Shown piece by piece: positions 1 to 6,351 of a stretch of DNA of 9,195 nt (its first letter is position 1; every line of letters starts with the position of its first letter). The stretch spans positions 1 through 9,195 of the forward strand of contig JBGSIZ010000316.1 in assembly GCA_041742255.1 (NCBI GenBank). Direction: 5' to 3'. Origin of the DNA: JBGSIZ01 sp041742255 (GTDB lineage: Bacteria > Pseudomonadota > Alphaproteobacteria > Rhodobacterales > Rhodobacteraceae). The position numbers and the translations under genes were made by a program. The notes beneath the pieces were generated by a model that had not been told where the DNA came from, searched no databases, and worked only from the letters and a program-made list of their open reading frames with translations.

Positions 1-254
1 GCCGCGCCTGACTCGCCGTTACGCCCCGACGCCCCCCAGCCGATGCGGTGCGCCTCCAGCACCACGGTTTTGAGACCCGCCGCCGCACAGGTGAGCGCCG
101 CCATCAGCCCGGTGTAACCCGCCCCGATGATGCACACGTCCGCCGTGTGATCGCCCGCCAAGGGCGGGTTTTCCTCCGGAAGGGGCGTGCCGTCCGCATA
201 CCAGCTGCGGGGCATTGCCCCGCCCGGATCGTTGAGGCGCAGCGCAGAGGTCAT
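1..254 (-). CDS. FAD-dependent oxidoreductase (DAO/PuuB-like), N-terminal part only
   Basis: The first 84 codons of a gene that continues past the left edge. The start is an ATG at 254, 10 bases after the stop of the preceding ligase gene, with no clear Shine-Dalgarno. After about 37 residues comes a Rossmann FAD-binding unit: GAGYTG at residues 44-49, the acidic end of the second strand at E67, and the segment GWGASGRNG at 72-80, typical of the D-amino-acid-oxidase-like family that includes gamma-glutamylputrescine oxidase (PuuB). Known members oxidise an amine or imino group with O2, giving an aldehyde, ammonia and H2O2. Placement right after two glutamine synthetase-like ligases suggests that it oxidises a gamma-glutamylated amine. 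Oddity: many relatives read RNGGQ here, while this frame reads RNGESGA. A sarcosine- or glycine-oxidase-like enzyme is possible; only the FAD domain start is visible, so the substrate is open. Confidence 0.88.
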   Translation of the reverse strand, partial: MTSALRLNDPGGAMPRSWYADGTPLPEENPPLAGDHTADVCIIGAGYTGLMAALTCAAAGLKTVVLEAHRIGWGASGRNGESGA

Positions 255-264
255 ACGCCCGGTG

Positions 265-1623
265 TCAGACGTTCAGCAGCAGGTGTTCGCGTTCCCATGG
301 CGAGATGACGTGCAGGAATTCTTCGTATTCCGTCCGTTTCACGATGGAATAGACCCGCGCGAATTCCGGCCCGAGAACCTGATGCATGTCGGTGGCTTCC
401 TCGAACAGGTCGAGCGCGTCGCCCATGACGCGGGGAATCGCCCCTTCGCCCTGATAGGCGTCGCCTTTGAAGGATGGGCCTGCCCGCTGTTCCTCCATCA
501 GGCCCAGATAGCCGCAGGCAAGGCTGGCCGCGATGCCGAGGTAGGGGTTGCAATCCATCCCCGCCAAACGGTTTTCCACCCGCCGTGACGATGGGCTGGA
601 CAGTGGCACCCGGATGCCCGTGGTCCGGTTGTCCCGGCCCCATTCCAGATTGATCGGTGCCGCGTGGTCCCGCACATAGCGCCGGTAGCTGTTCACATAA
701 GGCGCCATGACCGCCACGACCGAGGGCAGGTGTTTCTGCAACCCGCCGATAAAGTGGAAGAACGCGTCTGTTTCCCCGCCTTGCGGTCCGTTGAACAGGT
801 TCAGCCCGGTCACCCGGTCCACCACCGAATGGTGAATGTGCATGGCGCTCCCCGGTTCGTCGGCGATGGGTTTGGCCATGAAGGTGGCGAAACAATTGTG
901 CCGCAGCGCCGCCTCGCGGATCAGCCGTTTGAAGTAGAACACCTCGTCCGCGAGTTTGAGCGGGTCGCCGTGTTGCAGGTTGATTTCCAATTGCCCTGCG
1001 CCGCCTTCCTGGGTGATGCCGTCAATCTCGAACCCTTGCGCCTCGGCGAAATCATAGATGTCGTCGATGACCGGGCCGAATTCGTCCACCGCCGTCATCG
1101 AATAGGCCTGCCGCGCGGCCGCTGGCCGGCCCGAGCGCCCCATCATCGGTTCGATGTTTTTGGCCGGGTCGAGGTTGCGGGCCACGAGGTAGAATTCCAT
1201 CTCCGGCGCCACGACCGGGTCCCAGCCTTGCGCGTGATAGAGGTCCACCACCCGTTTGAGGACGTTGCGCGGGGCGCTTTGGACCACGTTGCCTTTGCGG
1301 TCATAGGCGTCGTGGATGACTTGCAGGGTGCCGTCCGCAGTCCAGGGGGCCGCGCTGGCGGTGCTGTAGTCGGGGCGCAGGATCATGTCGCGTTCGATGA
1401 AGCCTTCTTCGCCTGCGGCCTCGCCCCAGTCGCCGGTGATGGTCTGAAAGAAGATGGAGTCGGGCAGGTGAAAGTAATCCTGACGCGCGAATTTGGTTGC
1501 GGGCATCGCCTTGCCGCGCGCGATGCCGGGCAGGTCGGCGATGATGCACTCGACCTCGTCGAGTTTGCGGCCTTCGAGGTAGTCACGGGCCGCTTGCGGG
1601 ATCTGATCGAACCAGTTGGTCAT
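265..1623 (-). CDS. Glutamine synthetase-family ligase, probably gamma-glutamylamine synthetase (PuuA-like), second copy
   Basis: A 452-residue glutamine synthetase-fold protein. Family members use ATP to join the gamma-carboxyl of glutamate to ammonia or an amine. The beta-grasp N-domain has IADLPGIARGK at 28-38, corresponding to the Asp50 loop of GlnA. The catalytic domain keeps the metal ligands E141 and E143 (PEMEF), E206 and E213 (QEGGAGQLE), H262 (GSAMHIHHS) and E350, and the substrate/nucleotide arginines R315, R333, R338 and R352. It should therefore be active. The GlnA adenylylation-loop signature is absent, which fits a catabolic amine ligase (PuuA, gamma-glutamylmethylamide or gamma-glutamylanilide synthetase type) rather than housekeeping GlnA. 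The ATG at 1623 overlaps the stop of the amidotransferase gene (ATGA), implying translational coupling. It differs clearly from the other ligase at 2346-3680, so this is not a recent duplication. The amine substrate cannot be read from the sequence. Confidence 0.93.
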   Translation of the reverse strand: MTNWFDQIPQAARDYLEGRKLDEVECIIADLPGIARGKAMPATKFARQDYFHLPDSIFFQTITGDWGEAAGEEGFIERDMILRPDYSTASAAPWTADGTLQVIHDAYDRKGNVVQSAPRNVLKRVVDLYHAQGWDPVVAPEMEFYLVARNLDPAKNIEPMMGRSGRPAAARQAYSMTAVDEFGPVIDDIYDFAEAQGFEIDGITQEGGAGQLEINLQHGDPLKLADEVFYFKRLIREAALRHNCFATFMAKPIADEPGSAMHIHHSVVDRVTGLNLFNGPQGGETDAFFHFIGGLQKHLPSVVAVMAPYVNSYRRYVRDHAAPINLEWGRDNRTTGIRVPLSSPSSRRVENRLAGMDCNPYLGIAASLACGYLGLMEEQRAGPSFKGDAYQGEGAIPRVMGDALDLFEEATDMHQVLGPEFARVYSIVKRTEYEEFLHVISPWEREHLLLNV

Positions 1624-2306
1624 GCCGGAATGCTCCGTTCCTTGAAGAATGCGCCGATTTGCCGGGCCAACCGGGCGTTGTCGGTGGGGGTGGACAGGTT
1701 TGTGACCACCTGTTCCAACAGGGCGGCGGGTACCACGCCCGGTCCGCGCGTCCGGGCCAGCCCGCTCAAAAATTCCGCACCGTATTCCGGGTGCGCCTGA
1801 ACGGTGAACGCCTTTTTGCCATAGACCAGCGCCGCATTTTCACAAAAGGCGCTGGAGGCGCACACGGTGGCATCGGCGGGTCGCTCCACCACCTGATCCT
1901 GATGCCAGGCGTTCAGGGTCACCTTTTCGCCGTTCCAGTCATAGACCTGCGGCCCGACGGACCAGCCGCCCGCGAATTTCTCGACCCGGCCGCCCAGCGC
2001 CTGCGCGATGATCTGGTGCCCGAAACAGATCCCCACAAGCGGCACATCGGCGGCGTAGGCCGTCCGGATGAAATCCTCCAGCGGGGGAATGAACGGATGA
2101 TCTTCGTAGGCCCCATGTTTGGACCCGGTGAGGATCCAGCCGTCACAGGCGTGAACATCGGGCGGAAATTCCATGTCCACCACGTTCCAGGCCTGCACGG
2201 TGAACCCATGGCCGGCAATCATATCCGCAAAGATGGTGTCGTAGTCGCCAAGAGTTGGCCGGAGTTCATCCGGCGCATGCCCTGTCAGGAGGATACCGAT
2301 TTTCAT
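1620..2306 (-). CDS. Class I glutamine amidotransferase-like protein (GATase1), probable gamma-glutamyl amide hydrolase
   Basis: A 228-residue stand-alone class I (triad) glutamine amidotransferase domain. The nucleophile elbow is GICFGHQ with C94, the His/Glu of the triad are in AHPEYG at H172 and E174, and AWHQDQV at 133-139 is a conserved segment of this GMP-synthase-like subfamily. Such domains hydrolyse the gamma-amide of glutamine or a gamma-glutamyl compound. No synthetase domain is attached, and the gene lies between two ligases that could make gamma-glutamyl amides. Removal of the glutamyl cap, the role of PuuD or of AtdA2/TdnT-type proteins in aniline pathways, is therefore the best inference. 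Its elbow differs from that of PuuD itself, so the puuD symbol is not assigned. The ATG at 2306 follows the upstream ligase stop by 39 bases with no strong ribosome site; its TGA overlaps the next gene's ATG. Confidence 0.9.
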   Translation of the reverse strand: MKIGILLTGHAPDELRPTLGDYDTIFADMIAGHGFTVQAWNVVDMEFPPDVHACDGWILTGSKHGAYEDHPFIPPLEDFIRTAYAADVPLVGICFGHQIIAQALGGRVEKFAGGWSVGPQVYDWNGEKVTLNAWHQDQVVERPADATVCASSAFCENAALVYGKKAFTVQAHPEYGAEFLSGLARTRGPGVVPAALLEQVVTNLSTPTDNARLARQIGAFFKERSIPA

Positions 2307-2345
2307 GAAGCACCAAATGTTTGTGTGGGATCGTAGCGCGTCCGG

Positions 2346-3680
2346 TCAGACCGTGTCGAGATAGAGATCAAGTTGCTGTTCGGGCGAGAGTTCGGACAGG
2401 TAATGGTGTTCCTGCCGTTTGGTCGCCACCAGATTGTCGATCAACTGCCGTTCAAACACCCGTTCGGCCACCGCACTTTGTTCAAACGTGTCGATTGCCC
2501 CTTCCCAGGTGTCGGGGATTTGCAACAGATCCTGATCATAGGCGTTGCCGGTGATGGGCGGTGGCGGTTCAAGTCCATCCTCGATCCCGATGAGCGCGGA
2601 GCCCAGCACAGCGGCCAGAAACAGGTAGGGGTTCACATCCCCGCCCGCGACGCGGTGTTCTATCCGCCGCGCCTTGAGGCTGCCGCCGGGCACCCGGATC
2701 GACGCCGTGCGGTTGTCATAGGCCCAGCAAACCCCCGTGGGCGCATGGCTTTCGGGGACCAGACGGTCGTAGCTGTTGCCGTGTGGAGCGAACACCAATG
2801 CCAGTTCCGGAATCCCCTTGAGACAGCCTGCGATGCCTTGGCGCAGCAGGTCCGTCCCCTCGAACGTGTCGTTGGCGAACAGGTTGTTGCCGTCTTCGTC
2901 GATGATCGAGAAATGCACATGCAGACCGCTGCCTGCATAATCTTCGTAGGGTTTGGCCATAAAGCTCGCGGCCATGCCGTGTTTACGCGCCAGACCGCGC
3001 ACCAGCATCTTGAACAGATAGGCGTCATCTGCCGCCTTCATCGCGTTCTCGACGTGCATCAGGTTGATCTCGAACTGGCCCAAGCCCACTTCGGAGGTTG
3101 CAGCCTCGGTCGGGATGTCCATCGCATCGCAGGCGTCATAGAGGTCGTTGAAAAAGCTGTCGAAGGCGTCGAGCGCCCGCAGGGACAGGATTTCCGCCCC
3201 CGGCCGCCGTTTGCCAGAGCGGGGCGATTTGGGTTGCCGCAATTCCACGCCGCTGTCGTCCACCAGATAGAATTCCATCTCGGTCGCGACCACGGGCCGC
3301 ATCCCCAGGGCCGTGTATTTGTCCACCACCCGTTGCAGCGCGTGCCGGGGGTCGCCCGCAAACGGTTGCCCGTCTTCGGTGAACATCCACAAGGGCAACA
3401 GAGCCGAGGGATTATCCAGCCACGGCATCGGCACATAGCCCCGGTCGGTGGGCATCAGAACCCCGTCCGGGTCGCCGATTTCAAACACCAGCGGGCTGTC
3501 TTCGACGTCTTCGCCCCAGATATCAAGATTCAGCACCGACAGGGGGAACCGCATCCCTTCGGTTTCGATTTTTTCCGCAAAGCGGACAGGCACCCGTTTG
3601 CCCCGCGCCTGACCATTGAGGTCCACAGCGCCGCAGCGGATGTTGCGGATTTCCGGATGCTCTTCGAGCCAGCGTGTCAT
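2346..3680 (-). CDS. Glutamine synthetase-family ligase, probable gamma-glutamylamine synthetase, first copy
   Basis: A 444-residue glutamine synthetase-fold ligase that heads the catabolic block. The N-domain loop is AVDLNGQARGK at 18-28. The catalytic set is intact: E134 and E136 (TEMEF), E197 and E204 (SEVGLGQFE), H254 (GLHVHFS), R306 (NSYDR), R324 and R329 (DNRTASIR), E341 and R343. Expected chemistry is ATP-dependent ligation of glutamate to an amine through gamma-glutamyl phosphate. The ATG at 3680 is chosen because the family fold begins just after it. A frame extension to a TTG at 3785 adds only an Arg-rich, low-information stretch. The Shine-Dalgarno is weak (GGTGAG close to the ATG). 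It is separated from the permease gene by 196 bases, so it may have its own promoter. It differs throughout from the copy at 265-1623, including the 140-170 insert region, so the two probably handle different amines or successive steps. Confidence 0.92.
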   Translation of the reverse strand: MTRWLEEHPEIRNIRCGAVDLNGQARGKRVPVRFAEKIETEGMRFPLSVLNLDIWGEDVEDSPLVFEIGDPDGVLMPTDRGYVPMPWLDNPSALLPLWMFTEDGQPFAGDPRHALQRVVDKYTALGMRPVVATEMEFYLVDDSGVELRQPKSPRSGKRRPGAEILSLRALDAFDSFFNDLYDACDAMDIPTEAATSEVGLGQFEINLMHVENAMKAADDAYLFKMLVRGLARKHGMAASFMAKPYEDYAGSGLHVHFSIIDEDGNNLFANDTFEGTDLLRQGIAGCLKGIPELALVFAPHGNSYDRLVPESHAPTGVCWAYDNRTASIRVPGGSLKARRIEHRVAGGDVNPYLFLAAVLGSALIGIEDGLEPPPPITGNAYDQDLLQIPDTWEGAIDTFEQSAVAERVFERQLIDNLVATKRQEHHYLSELSPEQQLDLYLDTV

Positions 3681-3876
3681 CGTCTCACCACTATTGGACG
3701 GCAAGGATGCGTTGGCACGCGAAAAACGGCGGCGACCCTGAGGTCTGCGCGCGGTGTCGGTCCATGCCCTTGGCCCGTCATTCAAATCTGATCAAAGTCC
3801 CATTGAGTTGGTTGTAGCTGCCGGGATGGCACATGGCCGTCCGGACCCACCCGAGAATTTGATCAAAACCTTGATA
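3681..3876 (-). promoter_or_regulatory. Intergenic region before the catabolic block, candidate control region
   Basis: The largest gene-free stretch in the window, between the HisM-type permease stop and the first ligase ATG. It is less GC-rich at its upstream end, with two TGATCA-centred palindromes. At its upstream edge the transcript can form a small imperfect stem overlapping the permease stop (CCTGAT pairing with ATCAAGG, one bulged A), followed by TTTT; as an intrinsic terminator this is weak. I could not find a convincing -35/-10 pair: the best -10-like string, TAGTAT across the permease stop, has a poor -35 at short spacing. A separate promoter or partial terminator here is an inference from gap size and the palindromes. 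Confidence 0.35.
3787..3867. promoter_or_regulatory. Pair of TGATCA-centred palindromes, possible operator
   Basis: A perfect 10-base palindrome, TTTGATCAAA, lies at 3858-3867. A one-mismatch copy, TCTGATCAAA, lies at 3787-3796, with centres 71 bases apart. Both sit in the only long intergenic gap, upstream of the first ligase gene. Paired symmetric sites at about seven helical turns would suit a dimeric repressor that loops DNA. No regulator gene is in the window, and 10-base palindromes also arise by chance, so this is only a candidate. Confidence 0.3.
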
Positions 3877-4683
3877 CTATCGGATCAGGTTGGGCCGCAA
3901 GCGAATTCGTGACCGCTGTGCCCCTGGCAAATGCCGGTTCAGCCGTCGGTTGATCCAGCCGAAAAGTGTTATGACGATCAGCGTCAGCGTGATGAAATAC
4001 CCCGCCAGAATGGGGTAGGGGATGAACGGATTGAACGTCTTGTCCGCGAAATAGCTGGCGTAATAGAGCGCGTCCCCTTGTTGCCCCGCTGCCGGGAACC
4101 CCGAAAAGAACACCAGTGTTGTCGCGTGGAACAGAAAGATCGCCTCGTTCGTGTAGGCCGGCCATGCCAGCCGCAGCATGGTGGGCCAGATCACCCGCCG
4201 GAACCGTTTCCAGCCGGACATGCCGTAGGCGTCTGCCGCCTCGACATCCCCGCGCGGCACCGATTGCAGTGCCCCGTAGAAAATTTCCCCCGAATAGGCC
4301 GCCGTGTTCAGGAACAGCACCACCAGCGCGCCCAGCCATGCAGAGGTGAACGGGCTGAACCCCGACCAGACCCCCTTGAGCGACAAAAACAGGAAGTAGG
4401 CAAAGAAGAATTGAATGAACAGCGGCGATCCCCGGAACACAAAGATGAACCATTCCGAGGGTTTGCGGATCCAGGCCGACTGTGCCGCCTTGCCCATTGC
4501 CACTGCTGTCGCAAGGAAGAACCCTGAACACAGCGCCACAACCCCGAAATAGACGTTCCAGATCATCCCCGACCCGATCAGGACCACCTGTTGGCAGATC
4601 GTGAAATCCGACCGCGGCAACAGCCGTTCGCCGATCCCCTGACTGCGCAGCGCGTAGTCTGCGATGGTGTCCCAGCAGGTCAT
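3877..4683 (-). CDS. ABC transporter permease, HisM type (polar amino acid/opine family)
   Basis: A 268-residue inner-membrane permease of the histidine/octopine family and one half of a heterodimeric channel. Hydrophobic segments lie near residues 36-63, 78-101, 115-137, 182-198 and 222-245. The cytoplasmic EAA loop that docks on the ATPase is at about 149-167 (EAADAYGM, then a run ending IWP). The ATG at 4683 overlaps the stop of the preceding permease (ATGA); longer readings of this frame only run through that gene out of phase. The C-terminus is basic. With the HisQ-type partner and the HisP-type ATPase it should import a small polar solute delivered by the periplasmic binding proteins. 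The order binding protein, Q, M matches the his transporter of enteric bacteria, but the ATPase precedes the binding proteins here. Confidence 0.93.
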   Translation of the reverse strand: MTCWDTIADYALRSQGIGERLLPRSDFTICQQVVLIGSGMIWNVYFGVVALCSGFFLATAVAMGKAAQSAWIRKPSEWFIFVFRGSPLFIQFFFAYFLFLSLKGVWSGFSPFTSAWLGALVVLFLNTAAYSGEIFYGALQSVPRGDVEAADAYGMSGWKRFRRVIWPTMLRLAWPAYTNEAIFLFHATTLVFFSGFPAAGQQGDALYYASYFADKTFNPFIPYPILAGYFITLTLIVITLFGWINRRLNRHLPGAQRSRIRLRPNLIR

Positions 4684-5552
4684 GCGGCCTTCCTTTGGGC
4701 GTCGCCGCCCATGGTGGCCTGCCCCCGTGTCAGCCGCCGCATCACCCGCCCCAGCACCAGTTCCGACACCCGCGTAAAGCCGAGGTAGAACACCAGAAGC
4801 GCCAGAAAATACCACATCCGCCAGTCCCCGTGGGGGTAGTCCGTGAATTGCGGGGTCTTGGTGCCCCCCAGTTCCCGCGCCCAATAGACGATGTCCTCTA
4901 CCCCCAGCAGAAACAGGAGCGGCGTGGATTTGATCAGCACCATCCACAGGTTCGACAGCCCCGGCAGAGCGAAGACCCACATTTGCGGCACGAGGATCCG
5001 CCAGAAGGTTTGCCGGGACGACAGGCCATAGGCCTCGGCGGTTTCGATCTGGCCGCGCGGGACCGCCCGCATCGCCCCGAACAGCACATTCGCAGCAAAC
5101 GCCCCGAACACGATCGAAAACGTCAGGATCGCCAGAGAAAACCCATAGATTTCGTGGACATACTGCGGCGATGTCCCAAGCGGCAGTTTGGCCGCCGGAC
5201 ATACCAGAAAATCATTGCCCACATACACAGGCCCGTCCCAGTCCGGGCATTTGACCCGGTGTCGCAGGTATTCAAAGAATTGATCCAGCGCGATCACGAA
5301 GAACAGAAAGAACGCGATGTCGGGCACCCCCCGCACAATCGCGATATAGCCTTTGCCCAGCCACCGCAGAGGCGCGATGCCGCTGCGCGCCGCCGTGGCA
5401 CCGCCAAAACCGAACATCAGTGCGATGGGGGCCGTGATGGCCAGCAGCAGCAACACGGTGCCGACTGACCAATAGATCGCCATATGCTTGCCTGTGGTCA
5501 GGTAGCACATCAGCCATGTCAGGCCGTCAAGCGATCCGGGGTCAGCGCACAT
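4680..5552 (-). CDS. ABC transporter permease, HisQ type, with a long periplasmic loop
   Basis: A 290-residue permease of the polar amino-acid/opine family. Membrane segments lie near residues 27-50, 67-91, 136-160, 190-212 and 246-266. The EAA docking loop (AEAYGL, then ILVP) is at about 172-189. Compared with HisQ (about 228 residues) it is long, mainly through a hydrophilic stretch at about 92-135 between segments 2 and 3. By the positive-inside pattern and the EAA loop this stretch faces the periplasm, and it contains two cysteines, C102 and C118, that could form a disulfide. The ATG at 5552 is the first in frame; no good Shine-Dalgarno precedes it, and ATGs at residues 15 and 24 are alternatives. 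The gene follows the second binding-protein gene after 52 bases containing a strong hairpin, and its stop overlaps the next permease's ATG. Confidence 0.92.
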   Translation of the reverse strand: MCADPGSLDGLTWLMCYLTTGKHMAIYWSVGTVLLLLAITAPIALMFGFGGATAARSGIAPLRWLGKGYIAIVRGVPDIAFFLFFVIALDQFFEYLRHRVKCPDWDGPVYVGNDFLVCPAAKLPLGTSPQYVHEIYGFSLAILTFSIVFGAFAANVLFGAMRAVPRGQIETAEAYGLSSRQTFWRILVPQMWVFALPGLSNLWMVLIKSTPLLFLLGVEDIVYWARELGGTKTPQFTDYPHGDWRMWYFLALLVFYLGFTRVSELVLGRVMRRLTRGQATMGGDAQRKAA

Positions 5553-5570
5553 GGGCGGGGTGAGTAGGGT

Positions 5571-5595
5571 GGGGCCCCCCGGTGCGGGAGGCCCC
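5571..5595 (-). promoter_or_regulatory. Strong intercistronic hairpin between binding-protein and permease genes
   Basis: The transcript reads GGGGCCTCCC, a five-base GCACC loop, then GGGGGGCCCC. This gives a 10-bp, almost all G-C stem with one G-U pair. It starts 9 bases after the stop of the binding-protein gene and ends 18 bases before the HisQ-type permease ATG. No run of T follows, so it is not a normal intrinsic terminator. Hairpins at this junction in binding-protein operons (malE-malF, hisJ-hisQ) stabilise the upstream message and lower permease expression; the same role is inferred here. Confidence 0.7.
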
Positions 5596-5604
5596 GATCC
5601 TGTT

Positions 5605-6336
5605 TTAGTAGGTGGTCACGCCTTCGCCAAAATGTTTGACGAGCAGGGCGTTCAGCGTCCCGTCCGCCTTCATCGTGGTGATGGCCGCGTCAAACTTGGC
5701 CAGCATTTCGGCGTCAGACTGGCGCAGGCCCATGCCCACACCGCCGCCCAGCGGCACCCGGTCGCCCACGAACATCAGTTCGCCACCCGACGCCTCGACG
5801 ACGGGCAGCAGATAGTCGTAGTCAGCGAACACGGCGTCGGATTCGCCATTGCGCACGGCGGCAATGGTTTCATCGGGCGTTGCGAATTCCAGCAACGCGG
5901 CCCCGCTTTCGGCGACATAGCCTGCCTGAATGGTCGCCGTTTGCGCCGACACGGTTCCCGTCAGGACATCCACATCGGCGGACGCCGCCACATAGGCGCT
6001 GTCGGTCGGGGGATAGTAGTCCTGCGTGAACGAGATCACTTCCTTGCGTTCGTCGGTGATGCTCATGCCGGCGATGATAACGTCATAGTTGCCCGACACG
6101 AGGTTGGGGATGATGCTGTCCCATTCGTTGGTGACCCATTCGCAGGTCAGTTCGGCCCGCACACACAGTTCGTCGCCCAGTTCGCGTTCAAACCCGGCCA
6201 CTTCGCCAGCGTCATTGATGAAGTTGTAGGGAGGATAGGCGCCCTCGGTCCCCAAGCGCACGACGCCGTGCGATTCGGCAAAGGCCATGCCCGTGGTCAG
6301 CGCCAGTGTGGCAGTGGTCAGGATCAGTTTTTTCAT
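5605..6336 (-). CDS. Periplasmic solute-binding protein, HisJ/LAO (family 3) type
   Basis: A 243-residue secreted binding protein. The signal peptide is residues 1-20, cleaved after AFA. The mature part starts with the family hallmarks LGTEGAYPPYNF (28-39) and GFERELGDELC. A cysteine pair C58/C65 matches in position and spacing the disulfide of LAO/HisJ proteins. S92 and R97 (MSITDER) correspond to the residues gripping the ligand alpha-carboxylate, and D172 (DAVFAD) to the Asp that binds the alpha-amino group, so the ligand probably carries an amino-acid head. It has the best ribosome site in the window (GGGAGA seven bases before the ATG) and a hairpin after its stop, both fitting high expression relative to the permeases. 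It follows the other binding-protein gene by 15 bases. The side-chain specificity cannot be read. Confidence 0.94.
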   Translation of the reverse strand: MKKLILTTATLALTTGMAFAESHGVVRLGTEGAYPPYNFINDAGEVAGFERELGDELCVRAELTCEWVTNEWDSIIPNLVSGNYDVIIAGMSITDERKEVISFTQDYYPPTDSAYVAASADVDVLTGTVSAQTATIQAGYVAESGAALLEFATPDETIAAVRNGESDAVFADYDYLLPVVEASGGELMFVGDRVPLGGGVGMGLRQSDAEMLAKFDAAITTMKADGTLNALLVKHFGEGVTTY

Positions 6337-6343
6337 TTTGGTA

Positions 6344-6349
6344 TCTCCC
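6344..6349 (-). promoter_or_regulatory. Ribosome binding site of the HisJ-type binding protein
   Basis: The minus strand reads GGGAGA, seven bases ahead of the ATG at 6336. It is the clearest Shine-Dalgarno in the window; most other genes here start at stop-start overlaps or with weak sites. This supports the chosen start and stronger translation of this gene. Confidence 0.7.
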
Positions 6350-6351
6350 GG

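Noticed and set aside
1620..2306. Naming the amidotransferase PuuD
   Set aside because: The nucleophile context GICFGHQ fits the GMP-synthase-like GATase1 group rather than PuuD itself; only the analogous role is proposed.
265..3680. Either ligase being housekeeping glutamine synthetase GlnA
   Set aside because: Both lack the proteobacterial adenylylation-loop signature, and they sit with an oxidase and amidotransferase; the PuuA-like group fits better.
3681..3785. N-terminal extension of the first ligase to a TTG at 3785
   Set aside because: The added 35 residues are Arg-rich and unlike the family, and the fold begins just after the ATG at 3680.
664..3791. Long open frames on the plus strand (664-1800, 1659-2336, 2373-3791)
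   Set aside because: They lie wholly opposite conserved minus-strand enzymes. Their translations are Arg/His/Gly/Pro-rich with no recognisable domain, as expected for antisense frames in GC-rich DNA.
4684..5202. Longer version of the HisM-type permease starting at 5202
   Set aside because: The extra part is an out-of-phase reading of the HisQ-type gene; the ATGA overlap at 4683 fixes the start.
5571..5595. Intrinsic terminator ending the binding-protein transcript
   Set aside because: The stem is strong, but the transcript continues ACCCTACTC with no U tract, and the permease genes need to be transcribed from upstream.
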